Below, in pieces: positions 34,033 through 44,416 of a DNA stretch of 64,000 nucleotides. Position 1 is the first letter of the stretch; each line of letters opens with the position of its first letter. A program made the translations under genes and the position numbers. The stretch comes from Sphingobium sp. Z007 (GTDB lineage: Bacteria > Pseudomonadota > Alphaproteobacteria > Sphingomonadales > Sphingomonadaceae). The stretch spans positions 93,501 through 157,500 of the forward strand of contig NZ_FBXK01000001.1 of assembly GCF_900013425.1 (NCBI RefSeq). Reading direction: 5' to 3'. Below the pieces are notes generated by a model. The model did no database searches. It saw only the letters and a program-made list of their open reading frames with translations, and had not been told where the DNA came from.

Positions 34033-35976
34033 TCAGGCGTTGGCGAGTTGGCTGTCCGCGATCAGCGTTTCGACCACAGAAGGGTCGGCCAGCGTGGAAA
34101 TGTCGCCGAGCGCGCCGGTTTCGCCTTCCGCGATTTTGCGCAGGATACGGCGCATGATCTTGCCCGATCGGGTCTTGGGCAGGCCGGGGGCGAACTGGAT
34201 GATGTCGGGCGTGGCGATCGGGCCGATCTCATTGCGGACCCAGGCGACCAGCTGCTTGCGCAGGTCGTCCGATGGCGCCTCGTTCGCGTTGAGGGTCACA
34301 TAGGCGTAGATGCCCTGGCCCTTGATCGGGTGCGGCATGCCGACGACCGCGGCTTCGGCGACCTTGGCATGGGCGACAAGCGCGCTTTCGACCTCAGCCG
34401 TGCCCATGCGGTGCCCCGACACGTTGATGACGTCATCGACCCGGCCAGTGATCCAATAATAGCCGTCGGCGTCGCGGCGGGCGCCGTCGCCAGTGAAATA
34501 GCGGCCCGGATAGGTTGTGAAATAGGTCTGGAAGAAGCGATCATGATCGCCATAGACGGTGCGCATCTGTCCTGGCCAGCTTTTGGCGATGCACAAATTG
34601 CCCTCGGTCGCGCCGTCCAGTTCCTGTCCTTCGGCATCGACCAGTAGAGGGTGGACGCCGAAAAGTGGCTGGGTCGCGGAACCGGGCTTAAGGTCGGTCG
34701 CGCCGGGGAGGGGGGCGATCAGGATGCCGCCGGTTTCCGTCTGCCACCAGGTATCGACGATCGGGCAGCGGCCGTCGCCCACGATGCGGTGATACCACTC
34801 CCAGGCTTCGGGATTGATCGGTTCGCCGACGCTGCCCAGGATACGGAGCGATGCGCGGCTTGCCGCCTGCACATAGGCGTCGCCTTCGCGCATCAGGGCG
34901 CGGAGCGCCGTGGGGGCGGTGTAGAAGATCGACACGTTCCACTTGTCGCACACCTGCCAGAAGCGACTATGGTCGGGATAGTTGGGGACGCCCTCGAACA
35001 TCAGCGTGGTCGCGCCATTGGCCAGCGGGCCGTAAACGACATAGCTGTGGCCCGTGACCCAGCCGATGTCGGCGGTGCACCAATAGACTTCGCCAGGGCG
35101 GTAATCGAACACATATTCATGGGTCATCGCCGCCCACAGCAGATAGCCGCCGGTGGTGTGCAACACCCCCTTGGGCGTGCCGGTGGAGCCGGAGGTGTAG
35201 AGGATGAACAGCGGGTCTTCGGCGCCCATGGCCTGCGGCGCATAGTCGGTCGCGGCGGCGTCGCGGGCCGGGCCGTAGAAAATGTCGCGGCCTTCCACCA
35301 TTGGGACATCGGCGCCGGTGCGCTGAACCACGATGACCTTTTCGACCGAGCCGCAATGGGCGAGCGCGGCATCCACATTAGCCTTGAGCGCCACCCGCTT
35401 GCCGCCGCGCAACCCTTCGTCCGCGGTGATGACGAGGCGGGAGTCGCAGTCGCGAATGCGGCTGGCCAGGCTGTCGGGGGAGAAGCCGGCGAAGACGATC
35501 GAATGGACCGCGCCGATGCGGGTGCAGGCGAGCATGGCGAAGGCGGCTTCGGGGATCATCGGCAGATAGAGGGTGACCCGGTCGCCGCGCTGCACGCCCT
35601 GGCTTTGGAGCACATTGGCGAAACGGCATACTTCCTCATGCAGCTGGGCATAGGTGATGACGCGGCTGTCCGCGGGATCGTCCCCTTCCCAGATGATCGC
35701 GGGCTGATCGGCGCGGGTCGCGAGATGGCGGTCGATGCAGTTGGCGCTGACGTTGAGCTCGCCGTCGGCGAACCAGCTGATGCCGAAGTCGCCTTCGTCG
35801 AAGCTGCTTTCATCGACCTTCGTAAAGGGCGTGATCCAGTCGAGCCGCTGCGCCTGTTGCCGCCAGAATGTGTCGGGATCGGACGCGGCCAGCGCATGCA
35901 TGGCAGCGGCGGTCGAGGCGGTGATGCGGGCGTCGGCAGCCGGGGCGGCAGGGACGGGATACAGGGCTTCGCTCAT
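34033..35976 (-). CDS. acs: Acetyl-CoA synthetase (AMP-forming)
   Basis: 647 residues, normal length. AMP-binding blocks: [15 protein letters not shown] (P-loop), [47 protein letters not shown], and the C-terminal [14 protein letters not shown] with the acetylation-controlled catalytic Lys. It makes acetyl-CoA from acetate, ATP and CoA. Coding on the strand opposite crbS and directly downstream of crbR (10 bp apart), so it lies in the typical acetate-switch neighbourhood. The divergent porin and MHS transporter probably belong to the same regulon. Confidence 0.96.
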   Translation of the reverse strand: MSEALYPVPAAPAADARITASTAAAMHALAASDPDTFWRQQAQRLDWITPFTKVDESSFDEGDFGISWFADGELNVSANCIDRHLATRADQPAIIWEGDDPADSRVITYAQLHEEVCRFANVLQSQGVQRGDRVTLYLPMIPEAAFAMLACTRIGAVHSIVFAGFSPDSLASRIRDCDSRLVITADEGLRGGKRVALKANVDAALAHCGSVEKVIVVQRTGADVPMVEGRDIFYGPARDAAATDYAPQAMGAEDPLFILYTSGSTGTPKGVLHTTGGYLLWAAMTHEYVFDYRPGEVYWCTADIGWVTGHSYVVYGPLANGATTLMFEGVPNYPDHSRFWQVCDKWNVSIFYTAPTALRALMREGDAYVQAASRASLRILGSVGEPINPEAWEWYHRIVGDGRCPIVDTWWQTETGGILIAPLPGATDLKPGSATQPLFGVHPLLVDAEGQELDGATEGNLCIAKSWPGQMRTVYGDHDRFFQTYFTTYPGRYFTGDGARRDADGYYWITGRVDDVINVSGHRMGTAEVESALVAHAKVAEAAVVGMPHPIKGQGIYAYVTLNANEAPSDDLRKQLVAWVRNEIGPIATPDIIQFAPGLPKTRSGKIMRRILRKIAEGETGALGDISTLADPSVVETLIADSQLANA

Positions 35977-36165
35977 GTGGTGAGAACCTCTCCAAGCTCT
36001 TTCGCCCTAGCGTAACCCGTGAAGAAGAAACCGGCATCCTCGACCAAAGTCGGACGCCCTTACCACCATGGTCGGCCTTCTCTCCACCCCCGCATCGTCC
36101 GCATGATGCAGCCATGGCCGGATCGCCACCAACCCCGCACAGACGGGGCGACCGGTGGGAGAGGA
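35977..36165. promoter_or_regulatory. Divergent acs / porin promoter region
   Basis: 189-bp gap between acs (leftward) and the porin gene. CACCATGGTCGG and related half-sites near 36064-36075 could bind the regulator, but no confirmed CrbR box is known to me and no -35/-10 pair stands out. Confidence 0.35.
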
Positions 36166-37566
36166 ATGATGATGCGAATCCTGACGGCGCAGGCGCCGAA
36201 TAGCAGATATTGGCGGCTTAGCGTGGCGATCGGCGCGATGGCCGTGGCGATGAGCGCTGCGCCCGGCGCGATGGCGCAGACACAGCGCGAAGCGGAGTTG
36301 GAAGCGCGGCTCAACCAGCTGGAGGCCGCTGTATCGGCGTTGAGAAGCGAATTGACGCAGGCGCGCAGCGAAAATCAGGCGTCGACCCAGATAGCCCAAA
36401 AGGCCGACAGCCGCGTCGCCGCGCTGGAGGCCAAGCCAGCCGCTGAAGGCTTCAAGGTCGGCGCGACGACGTTCAAGCTGGGGGGATTCGTCAAGGTAGT
36501 GGGCAGCGCCACCCGCTATGACGATGGTGTGGTGCCGGGCGGATCGCTGGGCAAGGAATTCTACCTGCCGCAACAGATACCGGTCGGCGGCGGCAGCAGC
36601 CGCGACATCATCGGCCATGCGCGACAGACACGGCTGGCGTTCAGCTCATCGACCCCGCTGGGCGGCAAGGAGGTCAAGAGCGTGGTCGAGTTCGACTTCG
36701 CCCTGGCCGCCGCGCCGCTGGGCGCGCAGCGCGCGACCAATCCCTATACGCCGACATTCCGACGCGGTTTCATCAGCTATGGCAACTGGCTGGTCGGGCA
36801 GGAATGGACGACATTCCAGAACCCCAATCATTTCCCCGAAACCACCGATTTTGTTGGCCCCATGGACGGCGCGATCTTCGTTCGGCAAATGATGGTGCAG
36901 TATAAGCAGCCGCTGTCCGCTGACTGGAGCCTCTATCTGGCGGCCGAAAACCCGCAGACCGAGACGATCAGCACGACATCGGCGGCGCTGGGCGACAATG
37001 ACAGTGACCGCATGCCCGACCTGGTCGCAAAGCTGGCCTATAAGGGCAGGGCCGGCGAGATGCACATCGCCGGCCTGTATCGCAAGCTGTCCATCCATGG
37101 CGACGGATTTGGTGATACTGCGAACGGATGGGGCATAAGCGCGGCGGGCAAGGTGCCGTTCGGGCCGCAGGGTCGTCACGACGTGCGGTTCAGCGCGACC
37201 TATGGTCAGGGCATGGGCCGGTATTTCACGGTCGGTTTCGTGCCTGACGCGGTCTATGATCCCGCGATCGGCGATCGGCTCTATGTCGTGGACAATTTCG
37301 CCGGCTTTGCGGCCATCAAGCTGGGCTGGACCGATACGGTCAGATCCACCCTCATGGCGGCCTATCAAAAGGCCTGGTATCCCGATGCGATCGCCCTGCC
37401 GGACCTGGCCAATGTCGCGGCCTACAGCGTTGCGGGCAATATTTTCTGGTCACCGGTCAAGCAACTGGATCTGGGGATCGAGTATCGCCATGGTCAGCGC
37501 GAAGTCGCCAGTGGCCTGAAAGGCCAGATAGACCGCCTGGAAATGGCCGCTAAATTCACATTTTAA
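36166..37566 (+). CDS. DcaP-like outer-membrane porin
   Basis: 466 residues from the first of three consecutive ATGs (36166, 36169, 36172; GGGAGAGG upstream best suits the last). Signal peptide ends at AMSAAPGAMAQ; residues ~38-85 form a predicted periplasmic coiled coil (EAELEARLNQLEAAVSALRSELTQARSE); the barrel starts with FKVGATTFKLGGFVKVVGSAT and ends in AAKFTF with the C-terminal Phe. This layout matches the DcaP family of trimeric dicarboxylate/organic-acid channels. Followed 12 bp later by an MHS transporter: an outer plus inner membrane uptake pair. Confidence 0.85.
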   Translation: MMMRILTAQAPNSRYWRLSVAIGAMAVAMSAAPGAMAQTQREAELEARLNQLEAAVSALRSELTQARSENQASTQIAQKADSRVAALEAKPAAEGFKVGATTFKLGGFVKVVGSATRYDDGVVPGGSLGKEFYLPQQIPVGGGSSRDIIGHARQTRLAFSSSTPLGGKEVKSVVEFDFALAAAPLGAQRATNPYTPTFRRGFISYGNWLVGQEWTTFQNPNHFPETTDFVGPMDGAIFVRQMMVQYKQPLSADWSLYLAAENPQTETISTTSAALGDNDSDRMPDLVAKLAYKGRAGEMHIAGLYRKLSIHGDGFGDTANGWGISAAGKVPFGPQGRHDVRFSATYGQGMGRYFTVGFVPDAVYDPAIGDRLYVVDNFAGFAAIKLGWTDTVRSTLMAAYQKAWYPDAIALPDLANVAAYSVAGNIFWSPVKQLDLGIEYRHGQREVASGLKGQIDRLEMAAKFTF

Positions 37567-37578
37567 GGGAGAGGGCAG

Positions 37579-39249
37579 ATGGCGACAACATATGAAGACG
37601 GCCGGCCAAAGCATAGCGTGACGGGGCAGAACGAGAAGCTCGTCATTGCCGCGTCGTCGCTGGGCACGGTGTTCGAATGGTATGATTTCTATCTTTACGG
37701 CCTGTTGGCGACCTATATTAGCGCGCAATTCTTTTCGGGCGTGAACGAGACGACGGGGTTCATCTTTGCCCTCGCCGCCTTTGCCGCCGGTTTTGCCGTG
37801 CGGCCGTTCGGCGCCATCGTGTTCGGGCGGATCGGCGACATGGTCGGGCGCAAGAATACGTTTTTGGTGACGATGGGCATTATGGGCTTGTCGACCTTCG
37901 CGGTGGGCGTGTTGCCCAACTATGCCAGCATCGGCGTGGCTGCGCCGGTCATCCTGTTGGTCCTGCGCCTGGCGCAAGGTCTGGCGCTGGGTGGCGAATA
38001 TGGCGGGGCGGCGACCTATGTCGCGGAACATGCGCCCGAAGGGAAGCGCGGGCTTTATACCAGCTGGATTCAGACGACGGCGACCTTCGGCCTGTTCGCC
38101 GCGCTGCTGGTGGTGATCGGTTTCCGCTTCGCGCTGGGCGAGGAGGCGTTCGCAGCCTGGGGATGGCGCCTGCCGTTCCTGATTTCGATCCTGCTGCTGG
38201 GCGTGTCTATGTGGATCCGGTTGCAGCTCAACGAAAGCCCGGTCTTCCAGAAGATGAAGGACGAGGGCACGACGTCCAAGGCGCCGCTGACCGAAGCGTT
38301 CGGCAAATGGGGCAATTTGCGCTGGGTCATCATCGCGCTGCTGGGTGCGGTCATGGGGCAGGCCGTGGTGTGGTATGCCGGGCAATTCTATGCGCTGTTC
38401 TTCCTGGAAAAGACACTGCGGGTGGATGGCGCGACGGCCAATATCCTGATCGCCATCGCGCTGGCGCTGGCTACCCCCTTCTTCGTCTTCTTCGGCTGGC
38501 TGTCCGACAAGATCGGCCGCAAGCCGATCATCCTGGGCGGCTGCGCCCTAGCGGCGATGACCTACTTCCCCTTGTTCGGGGCGCTGACCAATGCCGCCAA
38601 CCCGGCGCTGGCGGCGGCGCAGGCGTCTGCCCCGGTGACGATCGTCGCCCATGGCGAGGAATGTTCGTTCCAGTTCGACCCGGTGGGCAAGAACAAGTTC
38701 GACAAGTCGAGCTGTGACGTCGCCAAGACCTTCATGGCCAAGACCGGCGTCAGCTATGACAATGTCGAGGCCGCGCCTGGCACGCCGGCGGTGGTCAGGA
38801 TCGGCACGGCCAGCTTCACTGCACCAAGCGCCGCGACGCTGGCGGGGGCAGACAAGACGGCGGCGATCGCCACCTATCAGGATCAGTTGAAGGCGGGGCT
38901 GGTCGCAGCCGGCTATCCGGCCAAGGCGGACACGGCGAAGATCAACAAGGTCGCGGTCGTGGCGATCCTGTGGGCGCTCGCGATGCTGGTGACGATGGTC
39001 TATGGGCCGATCGCGGCGATGCTGGTGGAACTCTTCCCCAGTCGCATCCGCTACACGTCGATGTCGCTGCCCTATCATATCGGCAATGGCTGGTTCGGCG
39101 GCTTCCTCCCGACCACCGCCTTCGCCATGGTCGCGGCGACCGGGAACATCTATTACGGCCTGTGGTATCCGGTTGTGATCGCGGCGGCGACGGTGGTCAT
39201 CGGGTTGCTGTTCCTGCCGGAGACGTTCCGCCGGAACATTGACGACTGA
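37579..39249 (+). CDS. MHS-family MFS transporter with a ~120-residue soluble insertion
   Basis: 556 residues, longer than the ~430 usual for MHS permeases. VFEWYDFYLYGLLA, RPFGAIVFGRIGDMVGRKNTF and GLALGGEYGGAATYVAEHAPEGKRGLYTSWIQ are MHS signatures. Between residues ~335 and ~454 lies a soluble segment with two cysteines (EECSF and SSCDV) before the last membrane helices resume (VVAILWALAMLVTMVYGPIAAML). Twelve membrane helices otherwise. It follows the porin gene and may carry a monocarboxylate; exact substrate is unknown. Confidence 0.88.
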   Translation: MATTYEDGRPKHSVTGQNEKLVIAASSLGTVFEWYDFYLYGLLATYISAQFFSGVNETTGFIFALAAFAAGFAVRPFGAIVFGRIGDMVGRKNTFLVTMGIMGLSTFAVGVLPNYASIGVAAPVILLVLRLAQGLALGGEYGGAATYVAEHAPEGKRGLYTSWIQTTATFGLFAALLVVIGFRFALGEEAFAAWGWRLPFLISILLLGVSMWIRLQLNESPVFQKMKDEGTTSKAPLTEAFGKWGNLRWVIIALLGAVMGQAVVWYAGQFYALFFLEKTLRVDGATANILIAIALALATPFFVFFGWLSDKIGRKPIILGGCALAAMTYFPLFGALTNAANPALAAAQASAPVTIVAHGEECSFQFDPVGKNKFDKSSCDVAKTFMAKTGVSYDNVEAAPGTPAVVRIGTASFTAPSAATLAGADKTAAIATYQDQLKAGLVAAGYPAKADTAKINKVAVVAILWALAMLVTMVYGPIAAMLVELFPSRIRYTSMSLPYHIGNGWFGGFLPTTAFAMVAATGNIYYGLWYPVVIAAATVVIGLLFLPETFRRNIDD

Positions 39250-39273
39250 GACGCCGAGTTGGACAGTTAAATG

Positions 39274-39305
39274 AAAAAGGCGGCAATGGAAATTGCCGCC
39301 TTTTT
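39274..39305. terminator. Bidirectional rho-independent terminator
   Basis: AAAAAGGCGGCAAT (39274-39287) pairs with ATTGCCGCCTTTTT (39292-39305) around a 4-nt loop. A-run on one side and T-run on the other give a terminator for both the rightward transporter gene and the leftward ligI that ends at 39323. Confidence 0.92.
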
Positions 39306-39322
39306 CATGTTATATCAATAAC

Positions 39323-40213
<891 letters not shown>

Positions 40214-40221
40214 CTAAAACT

Positions 40222-40300
40222 CCGTTCGCCCCGAGCCTGTCGAAGGGCAGTTCTTGCTAGAAGAAAAGTGCGGGGCTTCGACAGGCTCAGCCCGAACGGG
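40222..40300. repeat. Dispersed palindromic repeat, GCTTCGACAGGCTCAGCCCGAACGG family
   Basis: Left arm CCGTTCGCCCCGAGCCTG.. (40222-40245) and right arm CTTCGACAGGCTCAGCCCGAACGG (40276-40299) form a long imperfect hairpin in the ligU-ligI gap. The right arm equals the copy at 6502-6525. Confidence 0.75.
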
Positions 40301-40313
40301 AATAGATGTCAGG

Positions 40314-41375
40314 TCAGGAAAAGACGATGCCGTCCATCAGCTTGCGCGCGGTGCGCAGCATGGCGGCGCTGGTGACGGTGCCGCTGTCGTCCAGTTCCAT
40401 GACACAGGTGGTTTCGCCGGTCGGATGTTCGACCGAGAGCGTCTTGCGAGGACCGTCCGGGATCGAGGCGACTTCGAAGGCGGGGGAACCTTCGATCAGG
40501 CAGGCGGTGGCGACGCTGACCGCGCCCAATACGCCGATGGAGGCATGGGCGCGATGGGGGATGAAGCTGCGCACCGTGACCGCGCCGCCATTACGGGGCG
40601 GGGCGACCAGCATCATCTTGGGCACGGACTTGTCCTTGACGTCGCCCAGGTTCATGCGCACGCCGACGGCGAGGCGGATTTTTTCGATGCGCGCCTTGAG
40701 ATCGCTGTCCTTGTCGAGCGTGTCACGATCTTCATAGCCGGTGACGCCGACATCCTGCGCCTTCATCACGACGCAGGGCATCCCATTGTCGATCAGGGTG
40801 ACGCGCACGCCCTCCACTTCGTCAAAGGCGTTGCCGGTGGGGAGGAGGGCGCCGCAGGACGAGCCGGCGGTGTCGCGGAACTCCAGCGGGATGGGGGCGG
40901 CTGAGCCGGGGACGCCGTCGATTTTCGCGTCGCCGTCATAGCGGACCTTGCCATCGGGCGTCTGGACCGTGGCGATCGCGATTTGCCCGGTATTTTCCAT
41001 GAAGATGGCGATGCGGGTTTCTTGCGGCTGCGCGGCGACAAGGCCGCGTTCGATGGCGAAAGGACCGATGCCAGCGAGGATATTGCCGCAATTCTGGGCG
41101 TCGCTGACGATCGCCTGATCCACGAAGACCTGGAGGAAGAGATAGTCGATATCGACGCCGTCGCGGTCGGATTTCTTCACCACCGCGACCTTGCTGGTCA
41201 GCGGGTCGGCGCCGCCCATGCCGTCGATCTGGCGCGGGTCGGGGGACCCCATGACGCGCAACAGGAAGGCGTCGCGGGCGGCGGTGTCGGAGGGGAGGTC
41301 TTCGGCCAGGAAATAGCCGCCTTTTGAGGTGCCGCCGCGCATCCATAGGACGGGGGCGGAAGCGTGGGCGGTCAT
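40314..41375 (-). CDS. ligU: 4-Oxalomesaconate tautomerase LigU (PrpF family)
   Basis: 353 residues, GGAGG before the ATG at 41375. PrpF/AcnD-accessory family: VLWMRGGTSKGGYFLAEDLP at the N-terminus, NCGNILAGIGPFAIERGLV with the conserved Cys, TAGSSCGALLPTGN with a second candidate Cys, and PHRAHASIGVLGAVSVATACLI. LigU isomerises the keto-form product of the lactonase so that LigJ can hydrate it. Located between ligK and ligI on the same strand. Confidence 0.92.
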   Translation of the reverse strand: MTAHASAPVLWMRGGTSKGGYFLAEDLPSDTAARDAFLLRVMGSPDPRQIDGMGGADPLTSKVAVVKKSDRDGVDIDYLFLQVFVDQAIVSDAQNCGNILAGIGPFAIERGLVAAQPQETRIAIFMENTGQIAIATVQTPDGKVRYDGDAKIDGVPGSAAPIPLEFRDTAGSSCGALLPTGNAFDEVEGVRVTLIDNGMPCVVMKAQDVGVTGYEDRDTLDKDSDLKARIEKIRLAVGVRMNLGDVKDKSVPKMMLVAPPRNGGAVTVRSFIPHRAHASIGVLGAVSVATACLIEGSPAFEVASIPDGPRKTLSVEHPTGETTCVMELDDSGTVTSAAMLRTARKLMDGIVFS

Positions 41376-41384
41376 TTTCCACCT

Positions 41385-41446
41385 CCGTTCGGTTCGAGCT
41401 TGTCGAGAACGGCGCGCTGGGTTCTCGACAAGCGCGAACCGAACGG
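41385..41446. repeat. Dispersed palindromic repeat, CCGTTCGGTTCGAGCTTGTCGAGAAC type
   Basis: 26-nt arms 41385-41410 and 41421-41446 differ at one position and are separated by 10 nt, giving a long stable hairpin between ligK and ligU. It may uncouple or stabilise the two mRNA parts. Confidence 0.78.
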
Positions 41447-41462
41447 GAGGGGGGGACGTGAT

Positions 41463-42137
41463 TTATACATATTTCAGGCCCATTTCTTCGAGGCGCGGGC
41501 GCATATTGTAGATGTCTAGGCCGAGTTCGCCGGCGGCGAGACGGACGCGCTTGGCTTCTTCGGCGGCTTCGCGGGCCTGCGCCTTTTCTAGCACCGATGC
41601 GGCATCGGCGCGCGGCACGATGCACACGCCGTCGTCGTCGGCGATCACCACGTCGCCGGGGTTCACCAGCGCATTGGCGCAGACGACGGGGACGTTGACT
41701 GATCCGATCGTGTTCTTGACCGTGCCCTGGGCATGGACCGCCTTCGACCAGACGGGGAAGTGCATTTGCGTGAGGTCGCGCACGTCGCGCACGCCCGCAT
41801 CGATGATGAGGCCGCGGCAGCCGCGCGCCTGCGCCGAGGTGGCGAGCAGATCGCCGAAATAGCCGTCGGTGCAGGGGCTGGTGGGGGCGAGGAGGAGGAC
41901 GTCGCCTTCCTTGAGCTGCTCGATCGCGACATGGATCATCCAGTTGTCGCCCGGCGCGGCCGAGATGGTGACGGCGTTGCCCGCGATGCGCGCGCCGGTA
42001 TAGATCGGGCGCATGTATGCGGCGAGCAGGCCGGTGCGGCCCTGCGCTTCATGCACGGTGGCGACGCCGCATTTGGCGAGGCCGTCGACGACGCTAAGGT
42101 CCGCCCGTTCGATATTCTGGACGACGATGCCGGACAT
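41463..42137 (-). CDS. ligK: 4-Carboxy-4-hydroxy-2-oxoadipate/HMG aldolase LigK
   Basis: 224 residues from the ATG at 42137 (AAGGAG upstream), near the 227 of SYK-6 LigK. RraA-like class II aldolase: [83 protein letters not shown] (Arg and Asp binding the metal/pyruvate) and [20 protein letters not shown]. It splits CHA into pyruvate and oxaloacetate. Divergent from ligR across a 143-bp promoter region. Confidence 0.95.
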   Translation of the reverse strand: MSGIVVQNIERADLSVVDGLAKCGVATVHEAQGRTGLLAAYMRPIYTGARIAGNAVTISAAPGDNWMIHVAIEQLKEGDVLLLAPTSPCTDGYFGDLLATSAQARGCRGLIIDAGVRDVRDLTQMHFPVWSKAVHAQGTVKNTIGSVNVPVVCANALVNPGDVVIADDDGVCIVPRADAASVLEKAQAREAAEEAKRVRLAAGELGLDIYNMRPRLEEMGLKYV

Positions 42138-42280
42138 GCTGACCTTCTCCTTGATGACGGCGGCGCACCGACCAGGTGGATGGTCGGGCGGCGCGGGACA
42201 GGCTGCTGGCTGGACCCTTCGCGCGAAAAGGGCAAAAAGGAAATCTGGCCAAGCCATTAGTTTTCACTAAATATGGCATT
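42138..42280. promoter_or_regulatory. Divergent ligK / ligR promoter with LysR box
   Basis: TTAGTTTTCACTAA (42257-42270) contains an interrupted dyad of T-N11-A form, the LysR-type binding motif, within the larger ATTAGTTTTCACTAAAT. It ends 10 bp before the GTG of ligR, so binding could repress ligR; activation of ligK would need another site further left, which I cannot define. Confidence 0.6.
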
Positions 42281-43426
42281 GTGGACTGGACCGAGATCAA
42301 CCTGCGGCATTTGCGCGCGACCGTGGAAATCGCCGAGCGGGGAACGATGAATGCGGCGGCGGCGGCGGTTAGCCTGACGCAGCCTGCGATAACCCAGGCG
42401 CTGGCGCGGTTCGAGGCGATGCTGGACGCGCCATTGTTCGACCGGCGGCATGACGGGATGACGGTGACGGACGCGGGCGCGCTGCTGGTGCCGCGGTTTC
42501 GCGCGGCGCTGGACCATATCGCCAGCCCGCATGTGACGATGGCGCGGTTCCGCGCGCTGATCGCGCTGGCGGATGCGGGCAGCTATCCGGCGGCGAGCGC
42601 GGCGACGGGGCTGTCCATTCCCTCGCTGCATCGCGCGGTCAACGACCTCAGCCTGTCGCTGCGGCGGCCGCTGGTGCGGCGGCGGGGCAAGGTAGTGATG
42701 CTGACCGAGGCGGGGGTGCGGATGGCGCGCGCCTTCCGCCTGGCGCGGGTTGAGTTGGTGGCGGCGCTGGCGGAACTGGCGGCGCTGAAAGGGCATGAGA
42801 CGCGCAGCATCGTGATCGGCGCAATGCCGTTGTCGAGGGCGCGGGTGTTGCCCGCAGCGGTCTCGCGCTTCCTGCGGCGGCGGCCGGGGGTGCGCATCAC
42901 CATATTGGAAGGGTCGCGCACCGAACTGATCGAGCCGCTGCGAAACGGGGCGATTGACATGATGGTGGGCGCGTTGCGCCAGCCCTTGCTGGAGGCGGAT
43001 TTCGAACAGGCGGCTTTGTTCGACGATCGGCCGGTGGTGATCGCGCGGGCGGGGCATCCGCTGGCCGGGACGCGGCCGAGCATGGTGGACTTGGCGCGCT
43101 ATCCGTGGATCATCGCGGCATCGGGCGCGCCGCTGCGGGAAAGCTGGGAGGCGTTGTTCAGCGATCAGGGCATCGCTTTGCCGGTGGTGCCGATCGAGTC
43201 GGGATCGGTCATGACGATCCGGCAATTGCTGATCGACAATGATTTTCTGACATTATTGTCGCCGGACCAGGTGACGGTGGAACTGGAAGCGCGATGGCTG
43301 TGCCGGATCGACACGCCGGTGATGCCCGCCAGCCGATCGATCGGCGTCACCACGCGCGCATCCTGGCGACCGACAACGGTGCAGGCGGAGTTCATGGCCG
43401 ATCTGGAGGGGGTGTCACGGAGCTAA
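42281..43426 (+). CDS. ligR: LysR-family regulator LigR, with a duplicated N-terminal winged helix
   Basis: 381 residues from the GTG at 42281; no ATG gives a sensible start. Residues ~5-70 are a LysR HTH (LRHLRATVEIAERGTMNAAAAAVSLTQPAITQALARFE...LFDRR). A second HTH-like unit follows at ~87-150 (FRALIALADAGSYPAASAATGLSIPSLHRAVNDL...LVRRR), each ending in the same TEAG/TDAG pattern, so the protein is ~80 residues longer than usual LTTRs. The effector domain starts near residue 170 (RSIVIGAMPLSRARVLP). Its place beside ligK and upstream of ligJABC supports control of protocatechuate 4,5-cleavage. Confidence 0.85.
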   Translation: MDWTEINLRHLRATVEIAERGTMNAAAAAVSLTQPAITQALARFEAMLDAPLFDRRHDGMTVTDAGALLVPRFRAALDHIASPHVTMARFRALIALADAGSYPAASAATGLSIPSLHRAVNDLSLSLRRPLVRRRGKVVMLTEAGVRMARAFRLARVELVAALAELAALKGHETRSIVIGAMPLSRARVLPAAVSRFLRRRPGVRITILEGSRTELIEPLRNGAIDMMVGALRQPLLEADFEQAALFDDRPVVIARAGHPLAGTRPSMVDLARYPWIIAASGAPLRESWEALFSDQGIALPVVPIESGSVMTIRQLLIDNDFLTLLSPDQVTVELEARWLCRIDTPVMPASRSIGVTTRASWRPTTVQAEFMADLEGVSRS

Positions 43427-43512
43427 GGCCCAAAGCCATGTTTAGCGCCAGCTAATGGCCCTGTGCCTGTTCCGATTTGTCCTGGCGCGATCGGGCAGGC
43501 AGGTTTTGGGGT

Positions 43513-44400
43513 ATGACGACCGACATCACCCTGATCGGATTTGGCGAGGCGGGCAGCACGTTCGCGGCGGCGGGAGACTGGCGGGCGCGGGCCTGCGCCT
43601 ATGATCGCGATCCGGCGCGGGGGGATGTCATGGCGCAGTTGGGCGTCACGCGTAGCGAGGCGCTGAGCGATGCTGTGTGCGGCGTGCCGGTGATCCTGTC
43701 GCTGGTGACGGCGGACCAGGCGCTGGCCGTGGCACGCGACGCCGCGGCGCTGATGGTGCCGGGGACGGTCTTTTGCGATATGAACAGCGTCGCGCCGCAG
43801 ACCAAGCAGGCGGCGGCGGCACTGATCGAGGCGGCGGGCGGCCATTATGTCGATGTCGCGGTGATGGCGCCGGTCGATCCGGCGGGGCTGAATGTGCCGT
43901 TGCTGCTCAGCGGCGCGCAGGCGGCGGACGCCGAGGCGCGATTGCGGGCGCTGGGTTTTGGGAAGACGCGCGTCGTGGGCGCGGATGTCGGGCGGGCGTC
44001 CTCGATCAAGATGATCCGGTCGGTAATGGTCAAGGGGATCGAGGCGCTGACCGCCGAATGTGTGCTGGCGGCAGACGCCGCGGACGTGCTGGACGAAGTG
44101 CTGGCATCGCTGGATGCGAGCGAGAAGGCGAAACCGTGGAGCGCGCGGGCGGATTATAATCTCGACCGGATGCTGGTGCATGGGACGCGCCGGGCGGCCG
44201 AGATGGAGGAAGTGGTCAAGACGCTGGACGGCCTGGGCACGGGCGCTGCGATGACGTGCGGCACGGTGGCGCGGCAGGCGGCGATCGGCGCGCTGGGCGT
44301 GAAGACGCCGCCAGTGGGGTTGGCGGCGAAGATTGGGGTGATCTTTTCCGACGGCATTCCTGCAAAGGCAGTGATCACGGAGTTTTCGGGGCGGGCGTAG
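43513..44400 (+). CDS. NAD(P)-binding 6-phosphogluconate dehydrogenase-like protein (DUF1932 type)
   Basis: 295 residues from the ATG at 43513. N-terminal Rossmann fold (ITLIGFGEAGSTFAAAG) and MAPVDPAGLNVPLLLSG; the C-terminal half (ASSIKMIRSVMVKGIEALTAECVLAA) has the conserved Lys region of beta-hydroxyacid dehydrogenases and a DUF1932-like helical domain. It lies directly before ligJABC in the same direction. No lig pathway step requires it, so it may act on a side product or isomer of the ring-fission intermediates. Substrate unknown. Confidence 0.78.
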   Translation: MTTDITLIGFGEAGSTFAAAGDWRARACAYDRDPARGDVMAQLGVTRSEALSDAVCGVPVILSLVTADQALAVARDAAALMVPGTVFCDMNSVAPQTKQAAAALIEAAGGHYVDVAVMAPVDPAGLNVPLLLSGAQAADAEARLRALGFGKTRVVGADVGRASSIKMIRSVMVKGIEALTAECVLAADAADVLDEVLASLDASEKAKPWSARADYNLDRMLVHGTRRAAEMEEVVKTLDGLGTGAAMTCGTVARQAAIGALGVKTPPVGLAAKIGVIFSDGIPAKAVITEFSGRA

Positions 44401-44416
44401 CGCGCCGTCGCCTGAG

